A DNA stretch of 28,522 nt from CAYFKJ01 sp964528595. Lineage in GTDB: Bacteria > Pseudomonadota > Alphaproteobacteria > UBA2966. Both the position numbers and the translations under genes were made by a program. Positions 9,588 to 17,780 of the stretch are shown piece after piece; the stretch's first letter is position 1, and each line of letters starts with the position of its first letter. Where the stretch lies: positions 1 to 28,522 of the forward strand of contig CAZGTM010000044.1 in the NCBI GenBank assembly GCA_964528595.1, read 5' to 3'. A model generated the notes under the pieces. That model searched no databases and was not told where the DNA came from. It was given only the letters and a program-made list of their open reading frames with translations.

Positions 9588-10897
9588 TGATGGGCTTGTA
9601 CCGCATTGTCACCACCGTGGCGGGACCGTTGATCTCACGGCATCTGGCCAAGCGCGCCCGCAGCGGCCGCGAAGACCCCGAGCGCGCCGCCGAAAGGCGC
9701 GGCGCTGCCGGGCTGGTGCGCCCGAGCGATAAACTGATCTGGCTGCACGCCGCCAGCGTCGGGGAAACCGTCTCCGTCATGCCCCTGATCGAGCGTCTGC
9801 TGAAAAACAATCCGGCTTGCCAAATCCTGGTGACGACCGGGACCGTCACGTCGGCCAAATTGTGCGGCGATATGCTGCCTGACGGCGCCTTCCATCAGTA
9901 CGCACCGGTGGACCGGCCCGCCTGGGTAAACCGGTTCCTCGACCATTGGCAGCCCGATCTGGCTTTGTGGGTCGAATCGGAACTTTGGCCCAACCTGCTG
10001 GACGGCATCAGACGGCGAAACATTCCGGCCGCCCTCATCAACACCCGCATATCGGCGCGCTCCCACCGGCGCTGGCAGCGATTTCCCCGATTTGCTAAAT
10101 CGCTGCTCGGCACCTTCAACGTCTGTTTGGCGCCGGACGACGACCAGGCGACGCGTCTGCGGGACCTTGGTGCCACGCATATCGTCGTGACAGGCAACCT
10201 GAAGGACGCCGCCGGACCCTTGCCCGTCGACCGCGTCGAACTGTTGCGTCTGACCGGTCTGGTGGCCGCCCGCCCGGTTTGGCTGGCCGCCAGCACCCAT
10301 CCCGGCGAGGAGGCGATGGCCGAACACATCCATGAATCCCTGAAGCCCAAATTCACAGGCTTGTTGACCATCATTGCGCCCCGCCACCCTGAACGCGGCG
10401 CTGAAATTGCCCAGGGTCTGGAGAAATCCGGCCTGGTGGTGGCCCGGCGCTCGCTGGGCCACGAAATTCAGGAGAATACCGACGTCTATCTGGCCGACAC
10501 GCTGGGCGAATTGGGCTTGATCTACCGGCTGGCGACCATCGCCTTCGTCGGTGGTTCCCTGGTGCCGCACGGCGGCCAGAACCTGCGCGAGCCGGCCCGC
10601 CTGCACTGCGCCATCCTGTTTGGCCGCCATGTCGAGAACTTCGCCTCCGTGGCGGACCAACTGATCGCCATTGGCGCCGGCCGCAAGGTATCCGATGACG
10701 ATGCCCTGAAGCGCGCCGTCTCGGCGCTGCTGATGGAACCCGACGCGGCTCAGGCCATGGCCGAGGCTGGCAAACGGCTGACCGGTCACGGCAGCGCCAT
10801 CGTCGACGCCGTGGTCGACACCCTGGCTCCCCAGTTGGCGCCTTTGCACGAGGGTTCCCAGGAGGGTTCCGGCGGAGACGACAATGCGAGCGCCTGA
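9584..10897 (+). CDS. waaA: 3-deoxy-D-manno-octulosonic acid (Kdo) transferase
   Basis: The 437-residue protein is of normal length for WaaA/KdtA, the inner-membrane glycosyltransferase that adds Kdo from CMP-Kdo to the lipid A precursor. Visible family segments are WLHAASVGETVSVMPLI near residue 50, LWVESELWPNLL (about 127–138), INTRISARS, the nucleotide-sugar region AASTHPGEE, and FVGGSLVPHGGQNLREPA near 325–342. A hydrophobic N-terminus serves as membrane anchor. The ATG overlaps the stop of the DUF374 gene by four bases, and the 3' end overlaps lpxK by 14 bases, so translation is coupled along the operon. Whether it adds one or two Kdo residues cannot be decided from sequence. Confidence 0.95.
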   Translation: MMMGLYRIVTTVAGPLISRHLAKRARSGREDPERAAERRGAAGLVRPSDKLIWLHAASVGETVSVMPLIERLLKNNPACQILVTTGTVTSAKLCGDMLPDGAFHQYAPVDRPAWVNRFLDHWQPDLALWVESELWPNLLDGIRRRNIPAALINTRISARSHRRWQRFPRFAKSLLGTFNVCLAPDDDQATRLRDLGATHIVVTGNLKDAAGPLPVDRVELLRLTGLVAARPVWLAASTHPGEEAMAEHIHESLKPKFTGLLTIIAPRHPERGAEIAQGLEKSGLVVARRSLGHEIQENTDVYLADTLGELGLIYRLATIAFVGGSLVPHGGQNLREPARLHCAILFGRHVENFASVADQLIAIGAGRKVSDDDALKRAVSALLMEPDAAQAMAEAGKRLTGHGSAIVDAVVDTLAPQLAPLHEGSQEGSGGDDNASA

Positions 10898-11891
10898 ATT
10901 CTGGACGCACGGCCGGGGTCCCTGGCCCATCCTGCTGTCCCCGGCTTCCATCCTGTGGCGGGCGGCGGCGGCCCGCCGGCAGCAAAACCCCAAGGCCTAC
11001 CGCGCACCGGTGCCGGTCATCTGTATCGGCAATCTCACCGCGGGCGGCAGCGGAAAAACGCCGGTGGCCTTGGCGGTCGGCGCCCGGCTGTGGCAGAACA
11101 AAATCAGGGCGCATTTCCTGATCCGGGGCTATGGCGGCGGCCTTAAAGGACCGGTGCGTGTCGAACCGGACGAACACACTGCCGCGGATGTCGGCGACGA
11201 AGCCCTGCTGCTCGGCCAGGCAGCGCCGACCTGGATCGGCGGCGACCGAGCGGCCAGCGCCAAGGCCGCTGTCGCCGCGGGCGCCGAACTCCTGGTCATG
11301 GATGACGGCCACCAGAACACGGATCTTTTCAAGGACCTCTCTCTGATCGTAATCGACCGGGCTTACGGCTTCGGCAACGGCCGGGTGATGCCCGCCGGCC
11401 CGTTGCGGGAAGCCGTTTCGGGCGGCCTCGAACGAGCCGATGCCGTGATCGCCCTGGATGGCGGTGATGGTGGTGATCGGGAAGACTGGCGGCGGGAGGT
11501 CGCGGCGGCCGGGCTCTCCGTCCTGGCGGCGGTCATGGAACCCGGCGCTGACAACGAAGCCATCGCCGGCAAGAAAGTCCTCGCCTTCGCCGGTATCGGC
11601 AGGCCGGAGAAATTTTTCGCCTCCCTCGAACACATCGGTTGCGACGTCGCGGCGCGGCTGAGTTTCCCCGATCATCATCCTTATGACGCCGATGATATCA
11701 TGCGGCTGGTGGAGAAAGCCGCCGAAATCGGCGCCGTGCCCGTCACAACCGCCAAGGATGCCGTAAGATTGCCCGTCGAGGCCCGGCCGATGATCCAGGT
11801 TCTGAGAGCCGGTGTGAGCTTCGACGAGCCCGGAGCCTTCGATAAACTTCTTGAGCCCCTGATGACGAAGGCCCGCGCCGGACATGTCTGA
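10884..11891 (+). CDS. lpxK: tetraacyldisaccharide 4'-kinase
   Basis: The 335-residue protein has the hallmark P-loop of LpxK at residues 49–60 (GNLTAGGSGKTP) and the downstream catalytic DDGHQN motif near residue 140, followed by DRAYGFGNGRVMPAGPLRE. LpxK phosphorylates the 4' position of the disaccharide lipid A precursor on the inner face of the inner membrane. An N-terminal amphipathic or membrane-associated stretch (about 14–30) is present. A GGAG at 10874–10877 precedes the ATG by six bases, inside the end of waaA. The 3' end overlaps lpxL by eight bases. The assignment is secure. Confidence 0.96.
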   Translation: MRAPEFWTHGRGPWPILLSPASILWRAAAARRQQNPKAYRAPVPVICIGNLTAGGSGKTPVALAVGARLWQNKIRAHFLIRGYGGGLKGPVRVEPDEHTAADVGDEALLLGQAAPTWIGGDRAASAKAAVAAGAELLVMDDGHQNTDLFKDLSLIVIDRAYGFGNGRVMPAGPLREAVSGGLERADAVIALDGGDGGDREDWRREVAAAGLSVLAAVMEPGADNEAIAGKKVLAFAGIGRPEKFFASLEHIGCDVAARLSFPDHHPYDADDIMRLVEKAAEIGAVPVTTAKDAVRLPVEARPMIQVLRAGVSFDEPGAFDKLLEPLMTKARAGHV

Positions 11892-12816
11892 AGGCGACGT
11901 AAAAATTGCCAGCGGCCGGATCCACGACATTTCGCCGGGTCAGCGCCTCAGTTACATGCTGCAGGCGCTGGGCCTGAGGATGTTGCTGGCCGTCTTCGCC
12001 CTACTCCCCATTGCCGTCGCCTCGGCCTTGGGCGGCGCCATCGGCCGCGCGCTCGGCCCAAAGCTCGGCGTCACCAGGCGCGCGGTCGACAATATCCGTC
12101 TCGCGCTGCCCGAAAAATCCGCTGCCGAAGTCGATGAAATCGTGGCCGGCATGTGGGACAACCTGGGGCGCACCGCATCGGAATTCCGCCACCTCGGCAG
12201 GCTCGATGTTTACGGCCCAGCCAGCCGGATCGAGGTTACGGGAACCGAACACATCGACCGCATCCGGGACGACGGCATCGGCGGCATCTTCTTTTCCGCC
12301 CATATCGGCAATTGGGAACTGACCCAACTTTCCACCGGACAGCGCGGCTTGCCGCTCACCGCCGTCTTCCGCGAGGCCAACAATCCCTACGTCGATGACG
12401 TCATCCGGGGCTTGCGCGGACAGGCCTCTGACCATGACATGATCCCCAAGGGACCGGCGGGTGCGCGCGCCCTGGTTGCCGCCCTCAAACGCGGCGCGCA
12501 CCTTGCCCTGCTGGTCGACCAGAAGCTGAACGACGGCATCGCCGTGCCGTTTTTCGGCCGCGACGCCATGACGCCGCCGGCGCTGGCGCAGCTGGCGCTA
12601 AAATATGAGGTGCCGATCATTCCGGCTCACAACGTGCGCCTCGACCACTGCCGCTTCCGGGTGGTCATCGGCGAACCCATCCATCTCGCCGACAGCGGCG
12701 ACCGCCAAGCCGACGTGGCCGAGGCCATGCGCCTGGTCAACGCCCACATCGAGGCGTGGATCCGGGACCATCCCGAACAATGGCTGTGGCTCCACCGCCG
12801 CTGGCCGAGCGAATAA
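11884..12816 (+). CDS. lpxL: LpxL/HtrB-type lipid A secondary acyltransferase
   Basis: The 310-residue product has a hydrophobic anchor at about 32–52 and the catalytic HxxxxE motif of the LpxL/LpxM family at His140–Glu145 (HIGNWE). Later family elements are FREANNPYVDDVIRGLRG, the KGPAGARAL segment and LLVDQKLNDGIAVPFFGRDAMTPPA. Members transfer an acyl chain from acyl-ACP onto a hydroxyacyl chain of Kdo-lipid A. The gene overlaps lpxK by eight bases and closes the lipid A operon; panE follows after 18 bp. The exact acyl donor cannot be read. It belongs to a different family from the DUF374 protein encoded upstream. Confidence 0.92.
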   Translation: MSEGDVKIASGRIHDISPGQRLSYMLQALGLRMLLAVFALLPIAVASALGGAIGRALGPKLGVTRRAVDNIRLALPEKSAAEVDEIVAGMWDNLGRTASEFRHLGRLDVYGPASRIEVTGTEHIDRIRDDGIGGIFFSAHIGNWELTQLSTGQRGLPLTAVFREANNPYVDDVIRGLRGQASDHDMIPKGPAGARALVAALKRGAHLALLVDQKLNDGIAVPFFGRDAMTPPALAQLALKYEVPIIPAHNVRLDHCRFRVVIGEPIHLADSGDRQADVAEAMRLVNAHIEAWIRDHPEQWLWLHRRWPSE

Positions 12817-12821
12817 CCATT

Positions 12822-12825
12822 GGAG
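12822..12825 (+). promoter_or_regulatory. ribosome-binding site deciding the panE start
   Basis: GGAG lies nine bases before a TTG at 12835. It overlaps the more upstream in-frame TTG at 12820, which therefore cannot use it. Starting at 12835 also puts the protein's first strand (MKIAVMG) directly at the N-terminus, as is usual in this family. Confidence 0.6.
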
Positions 12826-12834
12826 AACGAAGTT

Positions 12835-13764
12835 TTGAAAATTGCAGTTATGGGAACCGGCGCCATCGGCGGCTACTACGGTGGTAGGCTGGCGGCTGCG
12901 GGTAACGACGTCACCTTCATCGCCCGCGGCGCCCAGCTTGAGGCCTTGCGCACCAACGGGCTCAAGGTGTCGAGCCCCTTAGGCGATTTCACCGTCGACC
13001 CGGCGGCGGCGACCGACGATCCCGCGGAGGTCGGGCCGGTCGACCTGGTGATGTTCATGGTCAAGAACTACGACACCGAAGCCGCCGCCCGGCAGATCAA
13101 GCCCATGGTCGGCGACGCCACAGCCGTCGTGTCGTTTCAGAACGGCGTCAGCGCCTCTGACGTTCTGGCCGCCGAGTTGGGCGCGGAACATGTCATGGGT
13201 GGTGTGGCGCAAATTCCCGCCTCGGTGCCCGAACCCGGCGTGATCAGCCACAACGGTGAAATCGCCAAATTGATATTCGGCGAGTTCGACAAAACCGCCA
13301 GCGCACGCTGCGAGGCCTTCCGCGCCGCATTGGAGGGCGCACGCGTCGATGCCGTCGTGGCGGACGATATCAGGGCCATGATCTGGCAGAAATTCGTCTT
13401 TCTTGCCTCCATGAGCGCCCTGAACTGCGTCGCCCGCCTGCCCATCGGCGCCGTACTGGCGGACCCGGATCTGAAGGCGTTGTACGTCGACGCCATGAAG
13501 GAAGTCGTTACGGTGGCGGCAACCCAGGGCGTCGACCTGCCCGCCGATGCCGTCGACAGCGCCCTCAAACTCACCATGGGCATGCCCTACGGGGTTAAAT
13601 CCTCGATGATGCAGGACATGGAGGCCGGCCGGCGCCTGGAGGTCCGCCATCTCAGCGGCACCGTGGTTGAATTAGCGGCCCGGGCCGGTTTGGAGGTGCC
13701 CATCCACCGCACTATTTACGCCGCCCTCAAGCCCTACGCCGATGGCTCGCCAAGCGCCGAGTGA
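12835..13764 (+). CDS. panE: 2-dehydropantoate 2-reductase (ketopantoate reductase)
   Basis: From the TTG at 12835 the product is 309 residues and begins MKIAVMGTGAIGGYYGG, the canonical NADP-binding Rossmann start of ApbA/PanE proteins. The catalytic-domain segment IWQKFVFLASMSALNCVARLPIG carries the conserved Lys in WxK and the Asn region. Near the C-terminus, SSMMQDMEAGRRLEVRHLSG is typical of this family. The enzyme reduces ketopantoate to pantoate with NADPH in pantothenate/CoA synthesis. The family includes paralogues of uncertain substrate, so the function is probable rather than proven. It follows lpxL closely and may be co-transcribed with the lipid A genes. A longer frame starts at TTG 12820 but the ribosome-binding site favours 12835. 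Confidence 0.87.
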   Translation: MKIAVMGTGAIGGYYGGRLAAAGNDVTFIARGAQLEALRTNGLKVSSPLGDFTVDPAAATDDPAEVGPVDLVMFMVKNYDTEAAARQIKPMVGDATAVVSFQNGVSASDVLAAELGAEHVMGGVAQIPASVPEPGVISHNGEIAKLIFGEFDKTASARCEAFRAALEGARVDAVVADDIRAMIWQKFVFLASMSALNCVARLPIGAVLADPDLKALYVDAMKEVVTVAATQGVDLPADAVDSALKLTMGMPYGVKSSMMQDMEAGRRLEVRHLSGTVVELAARAGLEVPIHRTIYAALKPYADGSPSAE

Positions 13765-13778
13765 AGAGCATTGAACAC

Positions 13779-13799
13779 ATTGTAAACTATGTATACAAT
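13779..13799. repeat. short inverted repeat in an AT-rich convergent gap
   Basis: ATTGTA at 13779–13784 is mirrored by TACAAT at 13794–13799 around a nine-base spacer. The flanking DNA (13765–13830) is unusually AT-rich for this window. It lies between the stops of panE and the M23 peptidase gene. It could be a weak bidirectional termination structure or an operator-like site. The six-base arms are short enough to arise by chance. Confidence 0.25.
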
Positions 13800-13813
13800 A
13801 TTGATTTTATTAC

Positions 13814-14692
13814 CTAATTTGAGATTAGATTAAGCCATTTCATGCGCTTGGCCTTGGCTTGACCGGGCGGCAACAGCAGTTCGGGATCGAGGCGTTGCTT
13901 GAACCAGTTGAAGCGCCAGTCCAGGTGCGCGCCGGTGGCCCGGCCGGTGGCGCCAATGGCGCCGATGCGGTCACCCAGCCTCACCGTTTCGCCTTTTTTC
14001 ACGGTGACCTCGCTGAGATGGGAATAGACCGACGTCAGACCGTGCCCGTGGTCCAACATCACGGTGCCGCCGGTGAAGTAGAGGTTTTTCTCAGCCAGCG
14101 CCACGATGCCGCCGGCCGGCGCCTTTACCGGTGTGCCCGTGGGCACGGCGATATCGAGCCCGTAGTGCGGCCGCCTGGGCTCACCGTTCAGCACGCGCTG
14201 GCTGCCGAAGACGCCCGAGATCGGCCCCTTGACCGGCCATTCGAAGCCCTCGGCGAAAAAGGCCTTCGGCGTATCGAGCCGGCGGACGGCGGCGATTTTC
14301 AGATTTTCCCGGCGGATCGTTTTCATGGCTTCAGGTCCCGGCGACACCATCTTGGGCGGCAAGCCGTCAATGCGCTGGATCTTGTACTTGCGCTTCTTGA
14401 CCTCGAATTCGCGGCGGATGATGTAGCCGTTGGGCTGCTGCACTTCGATGTGTGTCTTGCGCCTGAAATCGCGCCCGAAGCCGATGATGAAACGCCCGTC
14501 CTCGCCGACCCTGACGTCGCGGCCGAGAAACCGCACGCTTGAGCCCGGCGCGACCTTGCCGTGGACCAACCCGCCCTGCACGAAATTGCCTTCCAGCCGC
14601 AGCCGGCTTTTGGCTTCCACGGCGGCGGTCAGGCAAAGCACCAGCACCGCCCCGGCCAGGAGCCCAATGGACCGGGCCCAGTATGTGTTCAT
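13814..14692 (-). CDS. M23 family metallopeptidase (LytM-like murein endopeptidase), secreted
   Basis: From the ATG at 14692 the product is 292 residues with an N-terminal signal sequence ending near AVEA (hydrophobic core GLLAGAVLVLCLTAA). The C-terminal LytM domain carries the zinc ligands His176 and Asp180 in HYGLD, and His225 in YSHLSE. The middle region (about 30–130) looks like a small beta domain on a basic linker. Such proteins cut peptidoglycan cross-bridges in the periplasm or regulate amidases. All metal ligands are present, so it is probably an active enzyme. The chosen start overlaps the DUF2093 stop by four bases (14689–14692); a longer frame starts at 14704. The gene is the last of an xseA–DUF2093–M23 unit. 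Confidence 0.9.
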   Translation of the reverse strand: MNTYWARSIGLLAGAVLVLCLTAAVEAKSRLRLEGNFVQGGLVHGKVAPGSSVRFLGRDVRVGEDGRFIIGFGRDFRRKTHIEVQQPNGYIIRREFEVKKRKYKIQRIDGLPPKMVSPGPEAMKTIRRENLKIAAVRRLDTPKAFFAEGFEWPVKGPISGVFGSQRVLNGEPRRPHYGLDIAVPTGTPVKAPAGGIVALAEKNLYFTGGTVMLDHGHGLTSVYSHLSEVTVKKGETVRLGDRIGAIGATGRATGAHLDWRFNWFKQRLDPELLLPPGQAKAKRMKWLNLISN

Positions 14693-14895
14693 GCGCCGCG
14701 GCACTCCAATTCCCGCTCCAAGCCGGCATCCGGCGTGGCATAGGCCTCCTGCCGCTCGGCATTCCAGTACCTGAGATCTTCCAGCGGGATGCGCCGGCCG
14801 GTGACGAAACAGGTCACGAAACTGCCAGGCGAGACGACCTCGTAGCCGTGCATGGTGTACTGCAGAACCGCTTCGTGAGCCGCCTTATCCATCAT
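14689..14895 (-). CDS. DUF2093 domain-containing small protein
   Basis: This 68-residue protein matches the small alphaproteobacterial DUF2093 family, with YEVVSPGSFVTCFVTGRRIPL followed by LRYWNAERQEAYA. No function is known. The conserved cysteine-plus-TG(R/K)xIPL pattern suggests a compact fold, but only a single conserved Cys is seen, so a zinc site is not supported. The start is ATG 14895, with GGAG eight bases upstream. It lies 15 bp after xseA and its stop overlaps the M23 peptidase start, so it is translated from the same transcript. Confidence 0.85.
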   Translation of the reverse strand: MMDKAAHEAVLQYTMHGYEVVSPGSFVTCFVTGRRIPLEDLRYWNAERQEAYATPDAGLERELECRGA

Positions 14896-14910
14896 CCTTA
14901 CCGCTCCGGT

Positions 14911-16374
14911 TCACAACAACGATCCCTGGGGATCGTCTTCTGGTTTAGATTTTGCGCGGGCCCTGGGGGTCCGCTTCGCCGTTTTGGCCTTGGCTTGTGG
15001 CGCAGGCTCGGCGTCACCCCTGGCAAGCGCCGCCACATGGCCGTCACGGAACTCGATATCGAGCGCCGCGCCGGGCGAAACGGCGGCAGCGGCCGGCAGC
15101 AACGCGCCGTCGCCCCGGACCACCGCGAAGCCCCGCGCCAGTACGCTTTGATAGCTATAACTTTGCAGCAATTTTGCAAGTCCGGACAATTTGTTCGCCA
15201 GATCGAGCCGGCGGCGGCTGATCTCCCGCGTCATCGCCGCGCCCGCCCGTTCCGTCCGTTCGCCGAGGCGGGAGAGACGTTCTTCCAGCGCCGATTTGCG
15301 CAATCCCGCCGCCACCACGTTGAGGTTGGCCTCGCGTTGCCTGACGCCCACCGAGAGCGCCCGTCCCAGCCGTTCCGTCAGATCGTCGAGCCGTTGCTGG
15401 TGCGCCTGCACGAGATCGCGGGGATCGCGCAAGCCCCGCGCCAGACCGTCCAGCCGGGTGGCACGCTCCTGCGCCAGGCGGGCCAATGCCGCGCGTCCGC
15501 GGCGCTGCAGCTCCAACACGTTGACCTCGAGATCGGCCTTCACCGGCACCGCCATTTCGGCAGCCGCGGTCGGTGTGGGCGCACGCTTGTCGGAGGCGAA
15601 ATCGATCAGCGTGGTGTCGGTCTCGTGCCCCACGGCCGAGATCAGCGGGATCTCGCTGTCGGCCGCCGCCCGGACGACGATTTCCTCGTTGAAGGCCCAG
15701 AGATCCTCGACGCTGCCGCCGCCGCGGGCGACGATCAGCAGGTCGGGTCGAGGCACGGCGCCGCCGGCGGGCAACTCGTTGAAACCGCGGATGGCGCCGG
15801 CGATTTGCTCTGCCGCGCCGTCGCCCTGAACAAGCACGGGCCAGATCAGGACGTGGCGGGGAAAGCGGTCCTCCAGGCGATGCAGGATGTCGCGGATCAC
15901 CGCCCCCGTCGGGGACGTGACAACGCCGATCACCTCGGGAAGATAGGGTGTGGCGCGCTTGCGCTCGGGCGCAAACAAGCCCTCGGCCATGAGCTTCTTG
16001 CGCCGTTCCTCCAGAAGCTTCAGCAACGCGCCCTCTCCGGCGACCTCCATGGCGTCGACCACGAGCTGATAGCGCGAGCGGGCGGGATAGGTCGTCAGCT
16101 TGCCGCTGGCGACAACCTCCAGGCCGTCCTCGGGCTCAATGCCCAGACGGCCCGCCGTGCCGCGCCAGCAGACGGCGTCGAGCACGGCGTTTTCATCCTT
16201 CAGGCTCATGTAGAGGTGACCCGACGCGGCGCGCTTGAAGCCCGAGATCTCGCCCCGTACGCGGACGCGGTCGAAGGTGCCCTCGATCGACCGCTTGAGT
16301 GCGAACGAAAGCTCCGCCACCGTGTATTCGGGTTGATTGTGCACGCCGTCCGTCGGTTCGGCCCGATCGGCCAT
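14911..16374 (-). CDS. xseA: exodeoxyribonuclease VII large subunit
   Basis: From ATG 16374 the product is 487 residues. It has an N-terminal OB-fold domain with YTVAELSFALKR and VRGEISGFKRAASGHLYMSLKD, then the catalytic domain with GVVTSPTGAVIRDIL and the conserved ARGGGSVEDLWAFNEE. A long helical, arginine-rich coiled-coil region (about 270–420) follows, as expected for XseA. With XseB the enzyme degrades single-stranded DNA to short oligonucleotides in repair. The C-terminal tail is Lys/Arg/Ala-rich. A frame from 16392 exists, but its ATG lies just upstream of a strong GGAGGA that clearly serves the ATG at 16374. It heads the xseA–DUF2093–M23 unit and is divergent from purD. xseB is not in the window. 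Confidence 0.95.
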   Translation of the reverse strand: MADRAEPTDGVHNQPEYTVAELSFALKRSIEGTFDRVRVRGEISGFKRAASGHLYMSLKDENAVLDAVCWRGTAGRLGIEPEDGLEVVASGKLTTYPARSRYQLVVDAMEVAGEGALLKLLEERRKKLMAEGLFAPERKRATPYLPEVIGVVTSPTGAVIRDILHRLEDRFPRHVLIWPVLVQGDGAAEQIAGAIRGFNELPAGGAVPRPDLLIVARGGGSVEDLWAFNEEIVVRAAADSEIPLISAVGHETDTTLIDFASDKRAPTPTAAAEMAVPVKADLEVNVLELQRRGRAALARLAQERATRLDGLARGLRDPRDLVQAHQQRLDDLTERLGRALSVGVRQREANLNVVAAGLRKSALEERLSRLGERTERAGAAMTREISRRRLDLANKLSGLAKLLQSYSYQSVLARGFAVVRGDGALLPAAAAVSPGAALDIEFRDGHVAALARGDAEPAPQAKAKTAKRTPRARAKSKPEDDPQGSLL

Positions 16375-16382
16375 GTCCGCTT

Positions 16383-16388
16383 TCCTCC
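16383..16388 (-). promoter_or_regulatory. ribosome-binding site deciding the xseA start
   Basis: On the minus strand GGAGGA lies eight bases upstream of the ATG at 16374. It is downstream of the alternative ATG at 16392, so it excludes that codon as the main start. Confidence 0.7.
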
Positions 16389-16475
16389 CCATCGGCTATC
16401 ATGATACAAGAGTGACCGCGCGGGCGGAACGGCTGAATGGCCGCCGCCGCCCGATTGATCGTTAAATTATTTTCC

Positions 16476-16487
16476 GGGGCGGTCCCC
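16476..16487 (+). other. small GC hairpin just upstream of the purD start
   Basis: GGGG at 16476–16479 can pair with CCCC at 16484–16487 across a four-base loop, ending two bases before the purD ATG. The G run is also the only purine-rich candidate for a ribosome-binding site, so pairing could hide it. A four-base stem may be coincidental in GC-rich DNA. Confidence 0.25.
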
Positions 16488-16489
16488 TC

Positions 16490-17776
16490 ATGAACGTACT
16501 CATTGTCGGCTCCGGCGGCCGTGAACACGCCCTGGCCTGGACGCTCTCCTCCTCCCCCCTGATCGACCGGTTGTTCTGCGCGCCGGGCAACGGCGGTATT
16601 TCGGCGGTCGCCACCTGCGTCGACATCGACGTGATGGACACCTCCGGCCTGATCGGTCTATGCCGGGCCGAGGACATCGAATTCGTCGTGGTCGGCCCCG
16701 AAGCGCCCCTGGTAAACGGCCTGGTCGACGACCTGCAGGCCGCCGGCATCAAGGCCTTCGGTCCGAGTGCCGCGGCGGCGGCGCTGGAGGGGTCCAAGGG
16801 CTTCACCAAGGACCTCTGCGCCAAATACAACATCCCGACCGCCGCCTACGGCCGCTTCGACGAGGGCGCCGCGGCCAAGGCCTACATCCTGGAACACGGC
16901 GCGCCCATCGTCATCAAGGCCGACGGCCTGGCCGCCGGCAAGGGCGTGATCGTCGCCCGCACGGTCGAAGAAGCGCTCAAGGCCACGGAGGAAATCTTCG
17001 GCGGCGCCTTCGGATCGGCGGGCGCCGAGGTTGTTATCGAGGACTGCCTGGTCGGCGAGGAAGCCAGTTTTTTCGCCCTGGTCGACGGCGAGAATATCCT
17101 GCCGCTGGCCTCTGCCCAGGACCACAAAACCGTGGGCAACGGCGACACCGGACCCAACACCGGCGGCATGGGCGCCTACTCCCCGGCCCCCGTCGTCGAC
17201 GAAGCGATGCACGGGCGCATCATGACCGAAATTATCGAACCCACGGTCAACGCCATGGCGGCGGAGGGCCACCCCTATCGCGGCGTGCTCTACGCCGGCC
17301 TGATGATCACCAAAAAAGGCCCGGAGTTGATCGAGTACAACGCCCGCTTTGGCGATCCCGAATGCCAGGCCCTGATCGCCCGCCTCGACTGCGATTTCCT
17401 GCCGCTGTTGATGGCGGCGGCCGACGGCACCCTGGATCAGGTCGACGTCCGCTGGCGCAACGATGTGGCGCTGGTCGTCGTGATGGCCGCCAAGGGCTAT
17501 CCGGGGGCGTACGAAAAGGGCAGCGAGATCAGAAACCTCAACGCCGCCGGCGACCTGCCGGGCGTCAACGTCTTCCATGCCGGCACCGCACTGGTAAACG
17601 GCGACACCAAGGCGACCGGGGGCCGGGTGCTGGGCGTCACCGCCCTGGGCCCGACGGTCGCGGAAGCCCAGTCGCGCGCCTACGAAGCGGTCGATGTCAT
17701 CGACTGGCCCGAGGGCTTCTGCCGCACCGACATCGGCTGGCGGGCAGTCGCGCGGGAACGCGCGCAAACCGAATAA
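16490..17776 (+). CDS. purD: phosphoribosylamine–glycine ligase (GAR synthetase)
   Basis: The 428-residue protein is full length. The N-terminal PurD domain starts MNVLIVGSGGREHALAW with VVVGPEAPLVNGL. The ATP-grasp core carries KADGLAAGKGV near residue 142, HKTVGNGDTGPNTGGMGAYSPAP near 209–231, and the metal/ATP-binding EYNARFGDPECQ near 280–291. A C-terminal PurD domain contains GGRVLGVTALG. It joins glycine to 5-phosphoribosylamine using ATP in purine synthesis. It is divergent from xseA, a common alphaproteobacterial arrangement, and converges on the solute-binding protein gene with only four bases between stops. Confidence 0.97.
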   Translation: MNVLIVGSGGREHALAWTLSSSPLIDRLFCAPGNGGISAVATCVDIDVMDTSGLIGLCRAEDIEFVVVGPEAPLVNGLVDDLQAAGIKAFGPSAAAAALEGSKGFTKDLCAKYNIPTAAYGRFDEGAAAKAYILEHGAPIVIKADGLAAGKGVIVARTVEEALKATEEIFGGAFGSAGAEVVIEDCLVGEEASFFALVDGENILPLASAQDHKTVGNGDTGPNTGGMGAYSPAPVVDEAMHGRIMTEIIEPTVNAMAAEGHPYRGVLYAGLMITKKGPELIEYNARFGDPECQALIARLDCDFLPLLMAAADGTLDQVDVRWRNDVALVVVMAAKGYPGAYEKGSEIRNLNAAGDLPGVNVFHAGTALVNGDTKATGGRVLGVTALGPTVAEAQSRAYEAVDVIDWPEGFCRTDIGWRAVARERAQTE

Positions 17777-17780
17777 GCCC

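Noticed and set aside
9635..10993. A 452-codon open frame on the minus strand, with a 519-codon one at 10371–11930.
   Set aside because: Both are antisense to waaA and lpxK, whose motifs are unambiguous.
14539..16404. A 621-codon open frame on the plus strand.
   Set aside because: It is antisense to xseA, DUF2093 and the M23 gene, low in complexity and without recognisable motifs.
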